A stretch of 39,455 nucleotides of DNA. It comes from Candidatus Marinimicrobia bacterium CG08_land_8_20_14_0_20_45_22. Lineage in GTDB: Bacteria; Fidelibacterota; UBA2242. The DNA lies in the NCBI GenBank assembly GCA_002774355.1, contig PEYN01000049.1, positions 1-39,455 on the forward strand, in the 5' to 3' direction. Below are positions 23,931 to 31,233 of the stretch, piece after piece. The notes beneath the pieces are model-generated. The model made no database searches and was not told the origin of the DNA. It was given only the letters and a program-made list of their open reading frames with translations. Position 1 is the first letter of the stretch. Every line of letters begins with the position of its first letter. The position numbers and the translations under genes were made by a program.

Positions 23931-24479
23931 CTAAATAGAGTAATTCTTCTCGCCAGCGAAAATCGTTACCTTTAACCAGTTTTCCGGAGCTACAAACGGA
24001 CAGGCGTAACGATCGCTGTAGGCACACCATGGATTATAAGCCCGATTAAAGTCGAGAATCCAATTTCTCTGGGGAGTCTGATGTTCCTCCCTATCAATAT
24101 CTAGATAACGCCCCGCCCCATAGGTCTCCTTTCCGCTGGTTTCGTCCCGAAAAGGAATAAACAGTCGTTCTTCCTTCGGAGAACTCTTATAAGCCTGCAA
24201 TTTGCACGTAGTGTTGTCAATCGTAAACTCAAATTCTCCCCATATAAGATACTCTCGGTCATTTCCTTGCGTGTCCTCTATGGTTAATATATCTTTATGC
24301 GCATGTTCGAGGAGACGTAGTTCAAAACGATAGTCCGGATCAGGGAGATAATAATCCAGCCCACTAAATTTCCGACGATCCTCAGACGATAATGGCGATT
24401 GAGAATGCAGTTTGAAAAATTCATCCTTTTCTCTGCGCTCAAATCTGATAATCTCTTCCCATTTGGATATATCCATCAT
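23931..24479 (-). CDS. DUF1684 domain-containing protein
   Basis: A 182-aa soluble protein without signal peptide. The family-defining C-terminal pattern is clear: FIPFRDETSGKETYGAGRYL, then LDFNRAYNPWCAYSDRYACP and PENWLKVTIFAGEK. An N-terminal WRxxR-like segment (WEEIIRFERREKDEFF) and SPLSSEDRRKFSGLDYY also fit. The function of the family is unknown; conserved Asn, Tyr, Cys and Arg residues suggest an enzyme. Two ATGs stand in tandem; the second (24476) is better spaced from AGGTG. Confidence 0.9.
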   Translation of the reverse strand: MMDISKWEEIIRFERREKDEFFKLHSQSPLSSEDRRKFSGLDYYLPDPDYRFELRLLEHAHKDILTIEDTQGNDREYLIWGEFEFTIDNTTCKLQAYKSSPKEERLFIPFRDETSGKETYGAGRYLDIDREEHQTPQRNWILDFNRAYNPWCAYSDRYACPFVAPENWLKVTIFAGEKNYSI

Positions 24480-24575
24480 TGCACCTATTTTAAAATATTA
24501 ACTGGCATTCCGCTAAAATATTTCCCTATAGCAAACAGTTTGGCCATTGATGATCCATTGCCTTTGTGAACTATT

Positions 24576-24941
24576 CTATTTCCAGCCTCTACCGCCACCT
24601 CTTCCGCCGCCTCTTCCATCATGAGTCCCTCTACCTAAGCCTCTGCCCATCCCTTTTCCGAAACCTCTTCCCGCGCCAGTTCCCATACCTCTGCCCATAC
24701 CAGATCCCATGCCGAAACCAAAATTTGGCAAATTATTTTCCTGATTTGGCGGAATATTCTGACGTGAATCTGCCTTGGAATAAACAGCGTCCCGGGGACA
24801 GACCCGAGCGCATTCTCCACAATCTATGCACTTATTCCCGTCAATCACGGCTTTACCGGCAACCATCGATATCGCCTGAGTAGGGCAGACATTGACGCAG
24901 ATTTTACATCCAATACATTTTTCCTCATCTATATAAAACAT
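24576..24941 (-). CDS. 2[4Fe-4S] ferredoxin with Gly/Met/Arg-rich C-terminal tail
   Basis: A 121-aa protein. The first half is a dicluster ferredoxin with CIGCKICVNVCP and CIDCGECARVCP. After a Pro/Asn-rich linker, about 48 residues are almost only Gly, Arg and Met with a few aromatics (GMGRGMGTGAGRGFGKG and GRGGGRGGGRGWK). The tail resembles the Gly-rich parts of the nearby DUF5320 and zinc-ribbon proteins, suggesting they act together. The ATG at 24941 is preferred over a TTG at 24947 because GGCGG then has eight-base spacing. The tail would be basic and disordered; its partner is unknown. Confidence 0.88.
   Translation of the reverse strand: MFYIDEEKCIGCKICVNVCPTQAISMVAGKAVIDGNKCIDCGECARVCPRDAVYSKADSRQNIPPNQENNLPNFGFGMGSGMGRGMGTGAGRGFGKGMGRGLGRGTHDGRGGGRGGGRGWK
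24579..24722 (-). repeat. Gly/Arg/Met low-complexity coding repeat
   Basis: Codons for the last 48 residues of the ferredoxin consist of irregular repeats of GMGRG and GRGGG type. The DNA is GC-richer than the surroundings and prone to slippage. Confidence 0.8.
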
Positions 24942-25056
24942 TCTCAAAACCGCCTTTCTTCACTTTTTACGTTACCTATGGATGTAGTTTTCACATTTAC
25001 AATAATCCCAACCTTTTCAATTCTAATTTATTATTTTCCGCAATAACTTTTTTATT

Positions 25057-25695
25057 TTATAGTTCAATGATCTGACCAACACCACCGGTAATCGTTTTAT
25101 CTGGGTACAATCTCTTGATTTCACCGATGGCTTGCGTACAGTGCGTCGGGCATATTATCCGAACATTTTTCAGAATATCAAATTCCCTGAATCCATGAAA
25201 TCCTCCTATAACGGCATCGATAGCGCCATAGGCTTCTGCCGCTTGCATAATGGCCTTTAAACCCGGGTGGGAGCAACCAACAATCAGCACGATTCCCTTT
25301 TCGGTTCTGACAATTAATGACTGCTCAATACCAGCCAGTTCACCAGTGGAATAAAGTTGATTACCAATGGCACAAGATTCCGACACATGAATGACTTTTG
25401 CGGCATTTCGCACTCCTCGCAGTGAAGCGGGGATAAAAACAGTTACCCGGTTATTTTTTGCTAAAAACGCAGACAGTCCGCCCGTATGGTCAAAATGGTG
25501 ATGAGAAATAAAGACTATATCGATGGATAACGGATCAATGTTCATTTTACGCATGTTTCCCAAGAGAATGTCGCCATCTCCACCGGCATCAAACAAGATT
25601 TTTTTGTCGCCAAATTCAACGACAGCCGCAAAGCCCCAATCACTCTGCAAATCCTCTCGAATTGTTGTATTGTCGTAAACGATTTTTACCACCAT
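25057..25695 (-). CDS. MBL-fold metallo-hydrolase, dihydropterin/RFA-P-synthase-like
   Basis: A 212-aa metallo-beta-lactamase-fold protein. The metal motif is SHHHFDHTGG, followed by GCSHPG, GGFHGF and PTHCT, which place the other His ligands as in the MJ0301-type group often annotated 7,8-dihydropterin-6-yl-methyl-aminobenzene phosphate synthase. FDAGGDGDILLGNM matches the same group. In bacteria the substrate is unknown. AGGTG precedes the ATG. It lies between the DUF5320 gene and the ferredoxin with Gly-rich tail, with 257 bases of AT-rich DNA upstream in which I see no gene or clear promoter. Confidence 0.9.
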   Translation of the reverse strand: MVVKIVYDNTTIREDLQSDWGFAAVVEFGDKKILFDAGGDGDILLGNMRKMNIDPLSIDIVFISHHHFDHTGGLSAFLAKNNRVTVFIPASLRGVRNAAKVIHVSESCAIGNQLYSTGELAGIEQSLIVRTEKGIVLIVGCSHPGLKAIMQAAEAYGAIDAVIGGFHGFREFDILKNVRIICPTHCTQAIGEIKRLYPDKTITGGVGQIIEL

Positions 25696-25952
25696 TTATT
25701 CACCTATTCGATAATGTTGTTTACGGTATATGTATCAATGTCGCTATCTGGCCTACGACAATCAGATCGATACAAATACAATCCCGCATATCTATGAAAT
25801 TTTACCAACAATTTATTTGACAACCCCAGTTCGGACACGTAAATCTCTATCTCTGTTTTTCAGACCATGTATTTTATTCCAACCGTTCAGTGATGATGAA
25901 CTTATAGAATTGGGGCAGATAGTTTGCTTGTCAACCCTGTCCGCCCCCTTAA

Positions 25953-26312
25953 CTACTTGGACTCAGACTCCAACTCATCGATTCTTTTATTAATCTCTTT
26001 AAGTTCCTTATCGTAACCCGCCGCCAGGGTTTTCAGTGCTTCCAATTCCTGTTCTTTAGAAGACGCCCCCCAATATAACGGCGAACCGTAATAAGCCGGA
26101 ACAGCATTATACCCGAAACCTCTGCCAAATCCACCACCGAATCCTCGTCCAAAACCGCCGCGAAATCCGCGACCAAATCCTCCGCCAAATCCGTACCGCG
26201 CACCGATATAGGGATCGGTATATCCCGGACGTCCAAAACCGGCACAAAATCCGGCAGATCTACCCGTCATCGGCCCCATTCCATTTGGACCTGTTCCATC
26301 ACCTCTTGGCAT
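25953..26312 (-). CDS. DUF5320 protein with Gly-Phe-Arg repeats and coiled-coil tail
   Basis: A 119-aa protein in three parts: the MPRGDGTGPNGMGPMTGR start that defines DUF5320; a Gly/Phe/Arg repeat (residues 41-67, units like GGFGRGF); and a heptad-like charged helix (EQELEALKTLAAGYDKELKEI) that is probably a short coiled coil. A single Cys at 23. DUF5320 proteins typically accompany NifX-like, MinD and DUF134 genes in anaerobes; no function is known. AGGAGGT precedes the ATG. It follows the zinc-ribbon gene by 28 bases. Confidence 0.85.
   Translation of the reverse strand: MPRGDGTGPNGMGPMTGRSAGFCAGFGRPGYTDPYIGARYGFGGGFGRGFRGGFGRGFGGGFGRGFGYNAVPAYYGSPLYWGASSKEQELEALKTLAAGYDKELKEINKRIDELESESK
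26112..26192 (-). repeat. GGFGRGF coding repeat in DUF5320 protein
   Basis: Twenty-seven codons of a degenerate Gly-Phe-Gly-Arg repeat, four recognisable units of seven to eight residues. The repeat also opens a second long frame on the same strand, which is an artefact of the composition. Confidence 0.8.
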
Positions 26313-26314
26313 TT
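26275..26314 (-). repeat. 40-base direct repeat, copy A (start of DUF5320 gene)
   Basis: Covers the end of the DUF5320 ribosome-binding region and the codons for MPRGDGTGP and following. It matches copy B at 26531-26570 at 36 of 40 bases; the four differences are consecutive. Confidence 0.85.
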
Positions 26315-26340
26315 TATACCTCCTTGTTATTATTGTTTTT

Positions 26341-26568
26341 CTAACTTCTCGTCATAATTGCACCGCACTTAGGACACTTTCGCTGAGTGCAGGGCAGTCC
26401 TCTTTGATGTGCTTCAACATAACCACATTTCGGGCAAACACAGTTTCCACTTGGACCACCGGCAACCGCGCCACCCATCCGTCCACGACCTCCAGTTTGT
26501 CCCTGGCCTCTTCCAAGACCAGTACCCGCTCCCATTCCGGAAGGACCTGTTCCATCACCTCTTGGCAT
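26341..26568 (-). CDS. small zinc-ribbon protein with DUF5320-like N-terminus
   Basis: A 75-aa protein that starts MPRGDGTGPSGMGAGTGLG, nearly identical to the start of the DUF5320 protein downstream, continues Gly/Arg-rich, and ends in a two-CXXC zinc ribbon (CVCPKCGYVEAHQRGLPC then CPKCGAIM). The start at 26568 has AGGAGA six bases upstream; an upstream extension of the frame to 26625 would cover the end of the DUF134 gene and has no support. It begins 17 bases after the DUF134 gene. Zinc or rubredoxin-like iron binding is possible. Confidence 0.82.
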   Translation of the reverse strand: MPRGDGTGPSGMGAGTGLGRGQGQTGGRGRMGGAVAGGPSGNCVCPKCGYVEAHQRGLPCTQRKCPKCGAIMTRS

Positions 26569-26570
26569 TT
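26531..26570 (-). repeat. 40-base direct repeat, copy B (start of zinc-ribbon gene)
   Basis: Partner of copy A at 26275-26314. The two copies begin neighbouring genes, indicating a local duplication of the N-terminal module. Confidence 0.85.
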
Positions 26571-26585
26571 CATATCTCCTTTCGA

Positions 26586-27056
26586 TTAAGTTAAATGACC
26601 GCGACCTCTCCGAAAACCACCACACTCACCGTGACCGCGCCTAGTAAACCATTCATTTAAATGGACAATATTAGAAGAACCACAGTTACGGCAAGTTTTC
26701 GTTAGTTCTTCGAGAGAATCAAAACGCTGAAATTCGCCACAATCCATACAGCGCACCATTTGTGTCGAAAATGAATAATTGCCGCCCTCTATTACCAATT
26801 CTTTGACTCCGACGATTGCTTCCGCAACTTTTTTCCGGGCTTTTTCGATCGTACGAGTGAAGGTAGGACGAGAGACTCCCATAGCCTTAGCCGCTTCCTT
26901 ATGATCCAACCCATCATTATCCGCCAAACGAATGGCTTCATATTCTCCCAAGGTTAGATATACCCGTTCCAAAAATCTGGCAGGCACTCCCACTGGTTTT
27001 AATCCTTGTACTTTCGGGGGTTCCTGAACTCTCTGCTCCTTTGTGGGTCTCGGCAT
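26586..27056 (-). CDS. DUF134 helix-turn-helix protein with C-terminal zinc ribbon
   Basis: A 156-aa putative DNA-binding protein. Residues about 1-100 are DUF134: LTLGEYEAIRLADNDGLDHK, then AAKAMGVSRPTFTRTIEKAR as the helix-turn-helix, related to sigma-70 region 4. The last 50 residues add a zinc ribbon (RCMDCGEF, CRNCGSSN) and a Gly/Arg/His tail. It is the first gene of a set with the zinc-ribbon, DUF5320, MBL and ferredoxin genes and probably regulates them. A palindrome in its own promoter suggests autoregulation. AGGA lies before the ATG. Confidence 0.88.
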   Translation of the reverse strand: MPRPTKEQRVQEPPKVQGLKPVGVPARFLERVYLTLGEYEAIRLADNDGLDHKEAAKAMGVSRPTFTRTIEKARKKVAEAIVGVKELVIEGGNYSFSTQMVRCMDCGEFQRFDSLEELTKTCRNCGSSNIVHLNEWFTRRGHGECGGFRRGRGHLT

Positions 27057-27086
27057 TTATTTTTTTCCTAACATACTTCAATAGCA

Positions 27087-27115
27087 AATATAATGAACAC
27101 ATGTTCATAATACAA
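27087..27115 (-). promoter_or_regulatory. predicted promoter of the DUF134 gene with palindrome in the spacer
   Basis: On the minus strand TTGTAT (27110-27115) and TATATT (27087-27092) are separated by exactly 17 bases. The spacer is almost filled by ATGAACA-2-TGTTCAT (27093-27108), an inverted repeat whose arms extend to ten bases with one mismatch. A repressor bound there would block RNA polymerase. The likely start of transcription is about 20-25 bases before the DUF134 ATG. Confidence 0.55.
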
Positions 27116-27190
27116 GCATTTTATCTAAGTCATAATGAGGCATATTTTAAACCATTTTACTTAAAATATCCTTCCCAAAACATCCTTCTA

Positions 27191-27209
27191 AAGATTGTTG
27201 AACAATCTT
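27191..27209. promoter_or_regulatory. perfect 19-base inverted repeat, candidate operator
   Basis: AAGATTGTT and AACAATCTT face each other around one base. A one-base loop makes it a better protein-binding site than a hairpin, and no T-run follows. It lies about 135-150 bases upstream of the DUF134 gene and 180 after the ICMT-like gene. Confidence 0.45.
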
Positions 27210-27388
27210 AGCAATTTCAGGCTAACCAATGAAAATGGAATGGGAAAATCCATCCAATGAATCTTCCTGGCCAATTGGATAAGTGCTTTAATCCTCTCAA
27301 ATGAAACCTGAGACCCGTATAAAATAAAAACCGACTACGATCCAAAGCCACCGTAGATAGTAATTAAACAAGGCTATTTCCTGACAAA

Positions 27389-27883
27389 CTATATTTCAGT
27401 CACTTTTGGGAACCATCGGCCGGTGTTACGCTGATAGTCAATATAAACTTGACCATATTTTGCAATTAAAATCCGTTCTTCATAAATGGCAATCCGATTA
27501 TAAAAAAGGAAAATCAGTAACCAGATTGCCAGAGAGACCAACGAAAGACTCGACGCCACGAGACCGAGATAGACCAGTAGGCTTGATAGATAAACCGGGT
27601 GGCGAACATAGCGAAAAGCACCCGTCGAGACCACACCAGCCGGACGCCGATCTGCATCCACCACAAAATGACTATAATTAATGATTACTCCGCTCAATAT
27701 CCAGAGCGGAATTGCAATCGTCAATCGGATTACATTAGGAATTGTTTCCGATAGAAAAGTCGTCCAATTCAGCCAGAAAGAATCGGCCAACCAGACCGTT
27801 ACAAAAATCGCCAAGGCAATTAACTGTCCGGTATCGCCCCAAGGATGTTCTCCTTTTTTTTCTTTGATCTGTTCAGATGACAT
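27389..27883 (-). CDS. ICMT/NnrU-like membrane methyltransferase family protein
   Basis: A 164-aa membrane protein with four to five hydrophobic segments. The C-terminal catalytic pattern of isoprenylcysteine-carboxyl-methyltransferase-like (PEMT/ICMT) proteins is clear: GAFRYVRHPVYLSSLLVYLG, then EERILIAKYG and YIDYQRNTGRWFP. Such proteins methylate lipids or small molecules with SAM; the substrate here is unknown. The ATG at 27883 with GGGAG is chosen; an ATG at 27949 lacks a binding site and would add a basic, non-family stretch. Confidence 0.82.
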   Translation of the reverse strand: MSSEQIKEKKGEHPWGDTGQLIALAIFVTVWLADSFWLNWTTFLSETIPNVIRLTIAIPLWILSGVIINYSHFVVDADRRPAGVVSTGAFRYVRHPVYLSSLLVYLGLVASSLSLVSLAIWLLIFLFYNRIAIYEERILIAKYGQVYIDYQRNTGRWFPKVTEI

Positions 27884-28094
27884 GATGTATTTACTCCCTG
27901 CGTGAAATCTATTCTTTGGACGGTTCGGATTCAGTTTGCGCGTTCTCATCAGTATTGTGTGGTAGATGGGTCTTTTTTTGGGATTTTATAACAAATCAGC
28001 ATCCTTTTGCATCCGATGTCGTTATTAACTGTTCCTTCGTCTTTATTTTTTCATCGTGTTTTCGATTCTTGAGGGTTATTCCACTTTCTTCCAC

Positions 28095-29330
28095 CTATAA
28101 CTTCCAATAAATATTGTGCCTATTGCAAAACCGGATGATCGCCCAAAGGCACATAGTCCAGATCAATCCCCAAAGAAGTCCATTATAACCTGTTTTATCC
28201 AGCAGAAAATGTTGCCAAACCGGACAGTTAAAAATTCCCGACCATTGCGTTAACGTCTGGTTCGGATAACCAGAAAAAAACGCTTCAACTCCCAGAGCGC
28301 GGAATGTCAGCCGCATGACAATTTGCATGAAATACGCCAGCAACGCATTAACGCCGAGAACGCAAAACGGCGTTGTCCATTTTTTATATCCTTTGAGATC
28401 GACTAGATAATAAATACCAACGAATACCAAACTCGCCAGTCCTGCCGTAAACATAGCATAAGAGGCAGAAACATCTGCTTTATTAAAACAAAGTTTCCAT
28501 GTTTCGGTCGAGTAACCGATCCAATGAATTGCATAACCGCCGAACATAAAGACTCCCGCCAGCGTTAATCCCTGACGAACAATCTTCCGACTCTCTTTTA
28601 TGGCAACTGCTTCACCCAGCAAAACGCCAACCATCGTGATGCAGGCATAAGAAATGGAAACCCATGGGAGACAATGAACTCTCAGCGGGCGCGTCAGCGA
28701 ACCATCCAATTGTCCAATTTTAAAGAAAGGCTGACTCGTATCACCAAAATTCAGCCACCAACCAACAAATTGAGACATAACAATATGGAAAGCGAGCAGA
28801 CTAAAAATCAGTCCCCATCTTCCCCGACGCGACAACTGCATCGAAAATGATGCGATGAGATAAGAGAGCGCAATCGCCTGAAGAATTCCCCACCACCACG
28901 AAATTCCGAAGATGAGACTGATGTACAAAACGCCTGCAAAATAAAGTTTGAACGTTCGGGTAAAGACGCGCCGCCGCCATTCTTTCCCTCTCGTCAATCG
29001 GCTAAGCGGAATACAAAGCCCCACGATAAACACGAAAAACGGAGCGACCAGATCAGTTAAAGTTAGACCAATATTCCTCAGATTTGCTTCAGGCAACGAA
29101 GCAATTTGTTTATCGGTCAGACCTTCCGCTTTTTTTTCTTCAACAATTTGTTCCCACGCGGCTTCGGAATGATGCCATGTCGAGACCGGCAAACTTCCAA
29201 ACCACGACATTTGTTGCGGCAAATTTCGGTACCCCGCCACCTGAATGACAAAAACCATGAGAAAAATTGTCAGTCCGCGAAATGTATCAATCGCGTCGAT
29301 TCTCATCGAAGCAGAACGGCTATTATTCAC
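28095..29330 (-). CDS. DUF5009/HGSNAT-like membrane acyltransferase
   Basis: A 411-aa integral membrane protein with about ten hydrophobic segments. RIDAIDTFRGLTIFLMVFV opens it, and TLTDLVAPFFVFIVGLCIPLS follows, as in DUF5009 and heparan-alpha-glucosaminide N-acetyltransferase-like proteins, which move acetyl groups across the membrane to glycans. A hydrophilic insertion of some 35 residues separates the WHHSEAAW His motif from the next helix. The GTG at 29330 has GGAGG at eight bases; TTG immediately before and ATG at 29306 are alternatives. The real substrate is unknown. Confidence 0.85.
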   Translation of the reverse strand: MNNSRSASMRIDAIDTFRGLTIFLMVFVIQVAGYRNLPQQMSWFGSLPVSTWHHSEAAWEQIVEEKKAEGLTDKQIASLPEANLRNIGLTLTDLVAPFFVFIVGLCIPLSRLTRGKEWRRRVFTRTFKLYFAGVLYISLIFGISWWWGILQAIALSYLIASFSMQLSRRGRWGLIFSLLAFHIVMSQFVGWWLNFGDTSQPFFKIGQLDGSLTRPLRVHCLPWVSISYACITMVGVLLGEAVAIKESRKIVRQGLTLAGVFMFGGYAIHWIGYSTETWKLCFNKADVSASYAMFTAGLASLVFVGIYYLVDLKGYKKWTTPFCVLGVNALLAYFMQIVMRLTFRALGVEAFFSGYPNQTLTQWSGIFNCPVWQHFLLDKTGYNGLLWGLIWTMCLWAIIRFCNRHNIYWKL

Positions 29331-29337
29331 CAAAAAG

Positions 29338-29342
29338 CCTCC
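29338..29342 (-). promoter_or_regulatory. ribosome binding site deciding the GTG start of the DUF5009 gene
   Basis: GGAGG on the minus strand stands eight bases from GTG 29330 and five from the adjacent TTG 29333. Confidence 0.7.
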
Positions 29343-29466
29343 AAAACATAAAAGAAATAAACCTATTCAATCTATTACCAAGATTAACTGCCCGAGTACA
29401 CGGAGAAATCAGAGAGAATATTAGATACAATTTTATCCGTCCGAGGTGAACAAGTTTTCAACTTTA

Positions 29467-29503
29467 CCCCAACCTTACCCACGAATTTATCCCCAACTTC
29501 CCC
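29467..29503 (-). other. potential G-quadruplex sequence
   Basis: The minus strand, and hence the RNA of the unit ending at 29520, carries four G-runs (4, 4, 3 and 4 G) separated by 5, 10 and 7 bases. It lies just after the stop of the NarL-type regulator. Loop lengths make it a weak-to-moderate candidate. Confidence 0.35.
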
Positions 29504-29519
29504 TCTCAAATACACAATC

Positions 29520-30161
29520 CTAATCAACTTGTTCCACAAGCCCATTTTTCAAAGCATAACTCATCAGTTCAGCATTATTTCGTAATCCCGTCTTCTCCAA
29601 AATCCGAGACCGATTCGTACTGATCGTTTTGACGCTTAAATTTAGTTCTGATGCGATTTCTGAAACCATTTTGCCGGCCGCTAGCATTTTCATCACCTGA
29701 AACTCACGGTCAGAAAGTCTTTCGTGAAGTGGCTTATCTGAATGTGTATTGACTTCAGACGCTAATTTGATCGCTAAAGATGGATTGATATATTTGCCTT
29801 TATGAAAAATTTGCCGAACAGCAGACAAGAGTTCGACTGATGCGCTGTCTTTAGTTAAATATCCGTCTGCGCCCGATTTCATAACGCGAATTGCATATTG
29901 ATCTTCAGAATACATGGTTAATACTAAAATCTTTGATGGGATTCCCTGGCTTTTAACTTGTTTAATGATCTCGATGCCACTTTTTCCGGGCAATGAAATG
30001 TCCAAGAGAACTACATCCGGTCGATATTTTTCGATCTTGGCAAGTCCTTCGTCGCCGGTTCTGGCTTCGTCGATTATTTCGATGTCGGATTCATCACTAA
30101 AAATCTGCTTCAATCCTTCTCGAACGACTGTATGATCATCAACGATCAAAACGCGAATCAT
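29520..30161 (-). CDS. NarL/FixJ-type response regulator
   Basis: A 213-aa two-component transcription factor. The receiver (1-120) has Asp8/Asp9, phospho-acceptor Asp54 in VVLLDISLPG, Thr in VLTMYS and Lys in YLTKDS. The C-terminal LuxR-type HTH contains LSDREFQVMKMLAAGKM and EIASELNLSVKTISTNRSRI. Its ATG overlaps the stop of the histidine kinase as ATGA, so the two are a cognate pair. Target genes may include the upstream hyp genes, but no binding site can be named. Confidence 0.95.
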   Translation of the reverse strand: MIRVLIVDDHTVVREGLKQIFSDESDIEIIDEARTGDEGLAKIEKYRPDVVLLDISLPGKSGIEIIKQVKSQGIPSKILVLTMYSEDQYAIRVMKSGADGYLTKDSASVELLSAVRQIFHKGKYINPSLAIKLASEVNTHSDKPLHERLSDREFQVMKMLAAGKMVSEIASELNLSVKTISTNRSRILEKTGLRNNAELMSYALKNGLVEQVD

Positions 30162-31231
30162 GTAATGTCCTTATGATCAAGCGGAATGGTAACTTGAACA
30201 ATCGTTCCGCCGTTTTCCGAGCCTTGAATATCGACACGTCCTCCAAATGGATGAACACGCTCGCGTACACCGATAAGCCCAAGTGATTGTGGATCGAATA
30301 TTTTTTCTTCAGGAATGCCGACGCCGTTGTCCCGAATATTCAAATTCAAAATATGGTCTTTGATTTCGAGCCCGGCTTCGACGCGCGTAGCGAATGAATG
30401 TCTCGCGACGTTCGTTAGTGTTTCTTGAAATATCCGGAAAATGGCAATTGCACGATTTTGGTCGAGTGCTATTTCCTCCTGACATAATTTTAGATTACAC
30501 GAAATTCCAGTTCGGTTTTGAAATTCACCGCAATACCATTCGACCGCCGCCGTTAAGCCTAAATCGTCAATTAACCCAGGTCTAAGTTCTGTAGAAATTC
30601 TCCGCACCGTTTGAATCGTGGAATCAATGAGTTGTGACATAGATTCGATCTTGTCGATAACCGTTTTTTGATCTGGCGTAACCTTTTTCATCAGCCAGTT
30701 CAGATCCATTTTCAAGGCCGTCATCGATTGCCCAAGTTCATCGTGAATTTCACGGGCTATATTGGCGCGTTCTTCTTCACGGATTGATTGTAAGTGCGCC
30801 GAAAGATTCCTTAACTGATCGCGCGAGTTTTTCATCTCCCTTTCAACCAGTTTCCGGTCGGTGATATCGATGACAATCCCCCGAAGACCGGAAGTCAAGC
30901 CATTCTGCCGGATCGGATGAGAAAAGATTAACGCTTGAAAAACGCTCCCGTCTTTGCGCAGAGCGGTGTATTCGTATCCTTCAACCTTTTTGCTTTTTAA
31001 AATGTGATAAACATTTTCAGTGACCCGTTTTCTATCTTCCGGGACGAAGAGTTGAGCAAAATTGACACCTTTTACAATATCTTCCTCCGAATACCCAAAT
31101 GTCTCATAACCATATTGATTGGTAAAACGGCACTTTCCATCAATATCGAGTTCAAAAACTGTTTGCGGTAGATGATCGACCAATTCGCGAAAATCGTTTT
31201 CGCACCTGCTATTTTCGTTTCTCGAAGGCAT
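30158..31231 (-). CDS. soluble PAS-domain histidine kinase (HisKA_3)
   Basis: A 357-aa cytosolic sensor kinase with no membrane segment. A PAS domain (about 13-125: FELDIDGKCRFTNQYGYETF, FVPEDRKRV, DITDRK) is followed by a NarX-type dimerisation domain with phospho-acceptor His163 in REIHDELGQSM and an ATPase domain with DNGVGIPEEK and GLIGVRERV. The PAS ligand is unknown; an intracellular redox or gas signal is plausible next to hydrogenase genes. The ATG at 31231 is preferred to TTG 31237; it starts two bases after the ACT-protein stop. Confidence 0.93.
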   Translation of the reverse strand: MPSRNENSRCENDFRELVDHLPQTVFELDIDGKCRFTNQYGYETFGYSEEDIVKGVNFAQLFVPEDRKRVTENVYHILKSKKVEGYEYTALRKDGSVFQALIFSHPIRQNGLTSGLRGIVIDITDRKLVEREMKNSRDQLRNLSAHLQSIREEERANIAREIHDELGQSMTALKMDLNWLMKKVTPDQKTVIDKIESMSQLIDSTIQTVRRISTELRPGLIDDLGLTAAVEWYCGEFQNRTGISCNLKLCQEEIALDQNRAIAIFRIFQETLTNVARHSFATRVEAGLEIKDHILNLNIRDNGVGIPEEKIFDPQSLGLIGVRERVHPFGGRVDIQGSENGGTIVQVTIPLDHKDIT

Positions 31232-31233
31232 AT

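Larger units (their letters stand above)
27057..27388. other. intergenic regulatory region upstream of the DUF134 gene
   Basis: 332 bases with no gene. They hold a promoter-like pair with an internal palindrome (27087-27115) and a perfect 19-base inverted repeat (27191-27209), plus weaker inverted repeats around 27235-27285. No T-run terminator is seen for the ICMT-like gene. Confidence 0.65.

Noticed and set aside
25730-25993. An 87-codon plus-strand frame in the gap between the MBL and DUF5320 genes
   Set aside because: It has no ribosome binding site or recognisable motif, and its end overlaps the DUF5320 coding region antisense.
26033-26245. A second long minus-strand frame inside the DUF5320 gene
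   Set aside because: It is a by-product of the Gly-Phe-Arg repeat; the frame with the MPRGDGTGP start and AGGAGGT site is the real one.
26569-26625. N-terminal extension of the zinc-ribbon protein to 26625
   Set aside because: The added residues come from the end of the DUF134 gene in another frame; the internal ATG has a strong binding site and a family-type start.
27191-27209. The perfect palindrome read as a terminator of the ICMT-like gene
   Set aside because: A one-base centre gives a poor hairpin and no T-run follows; an operator is more likely.
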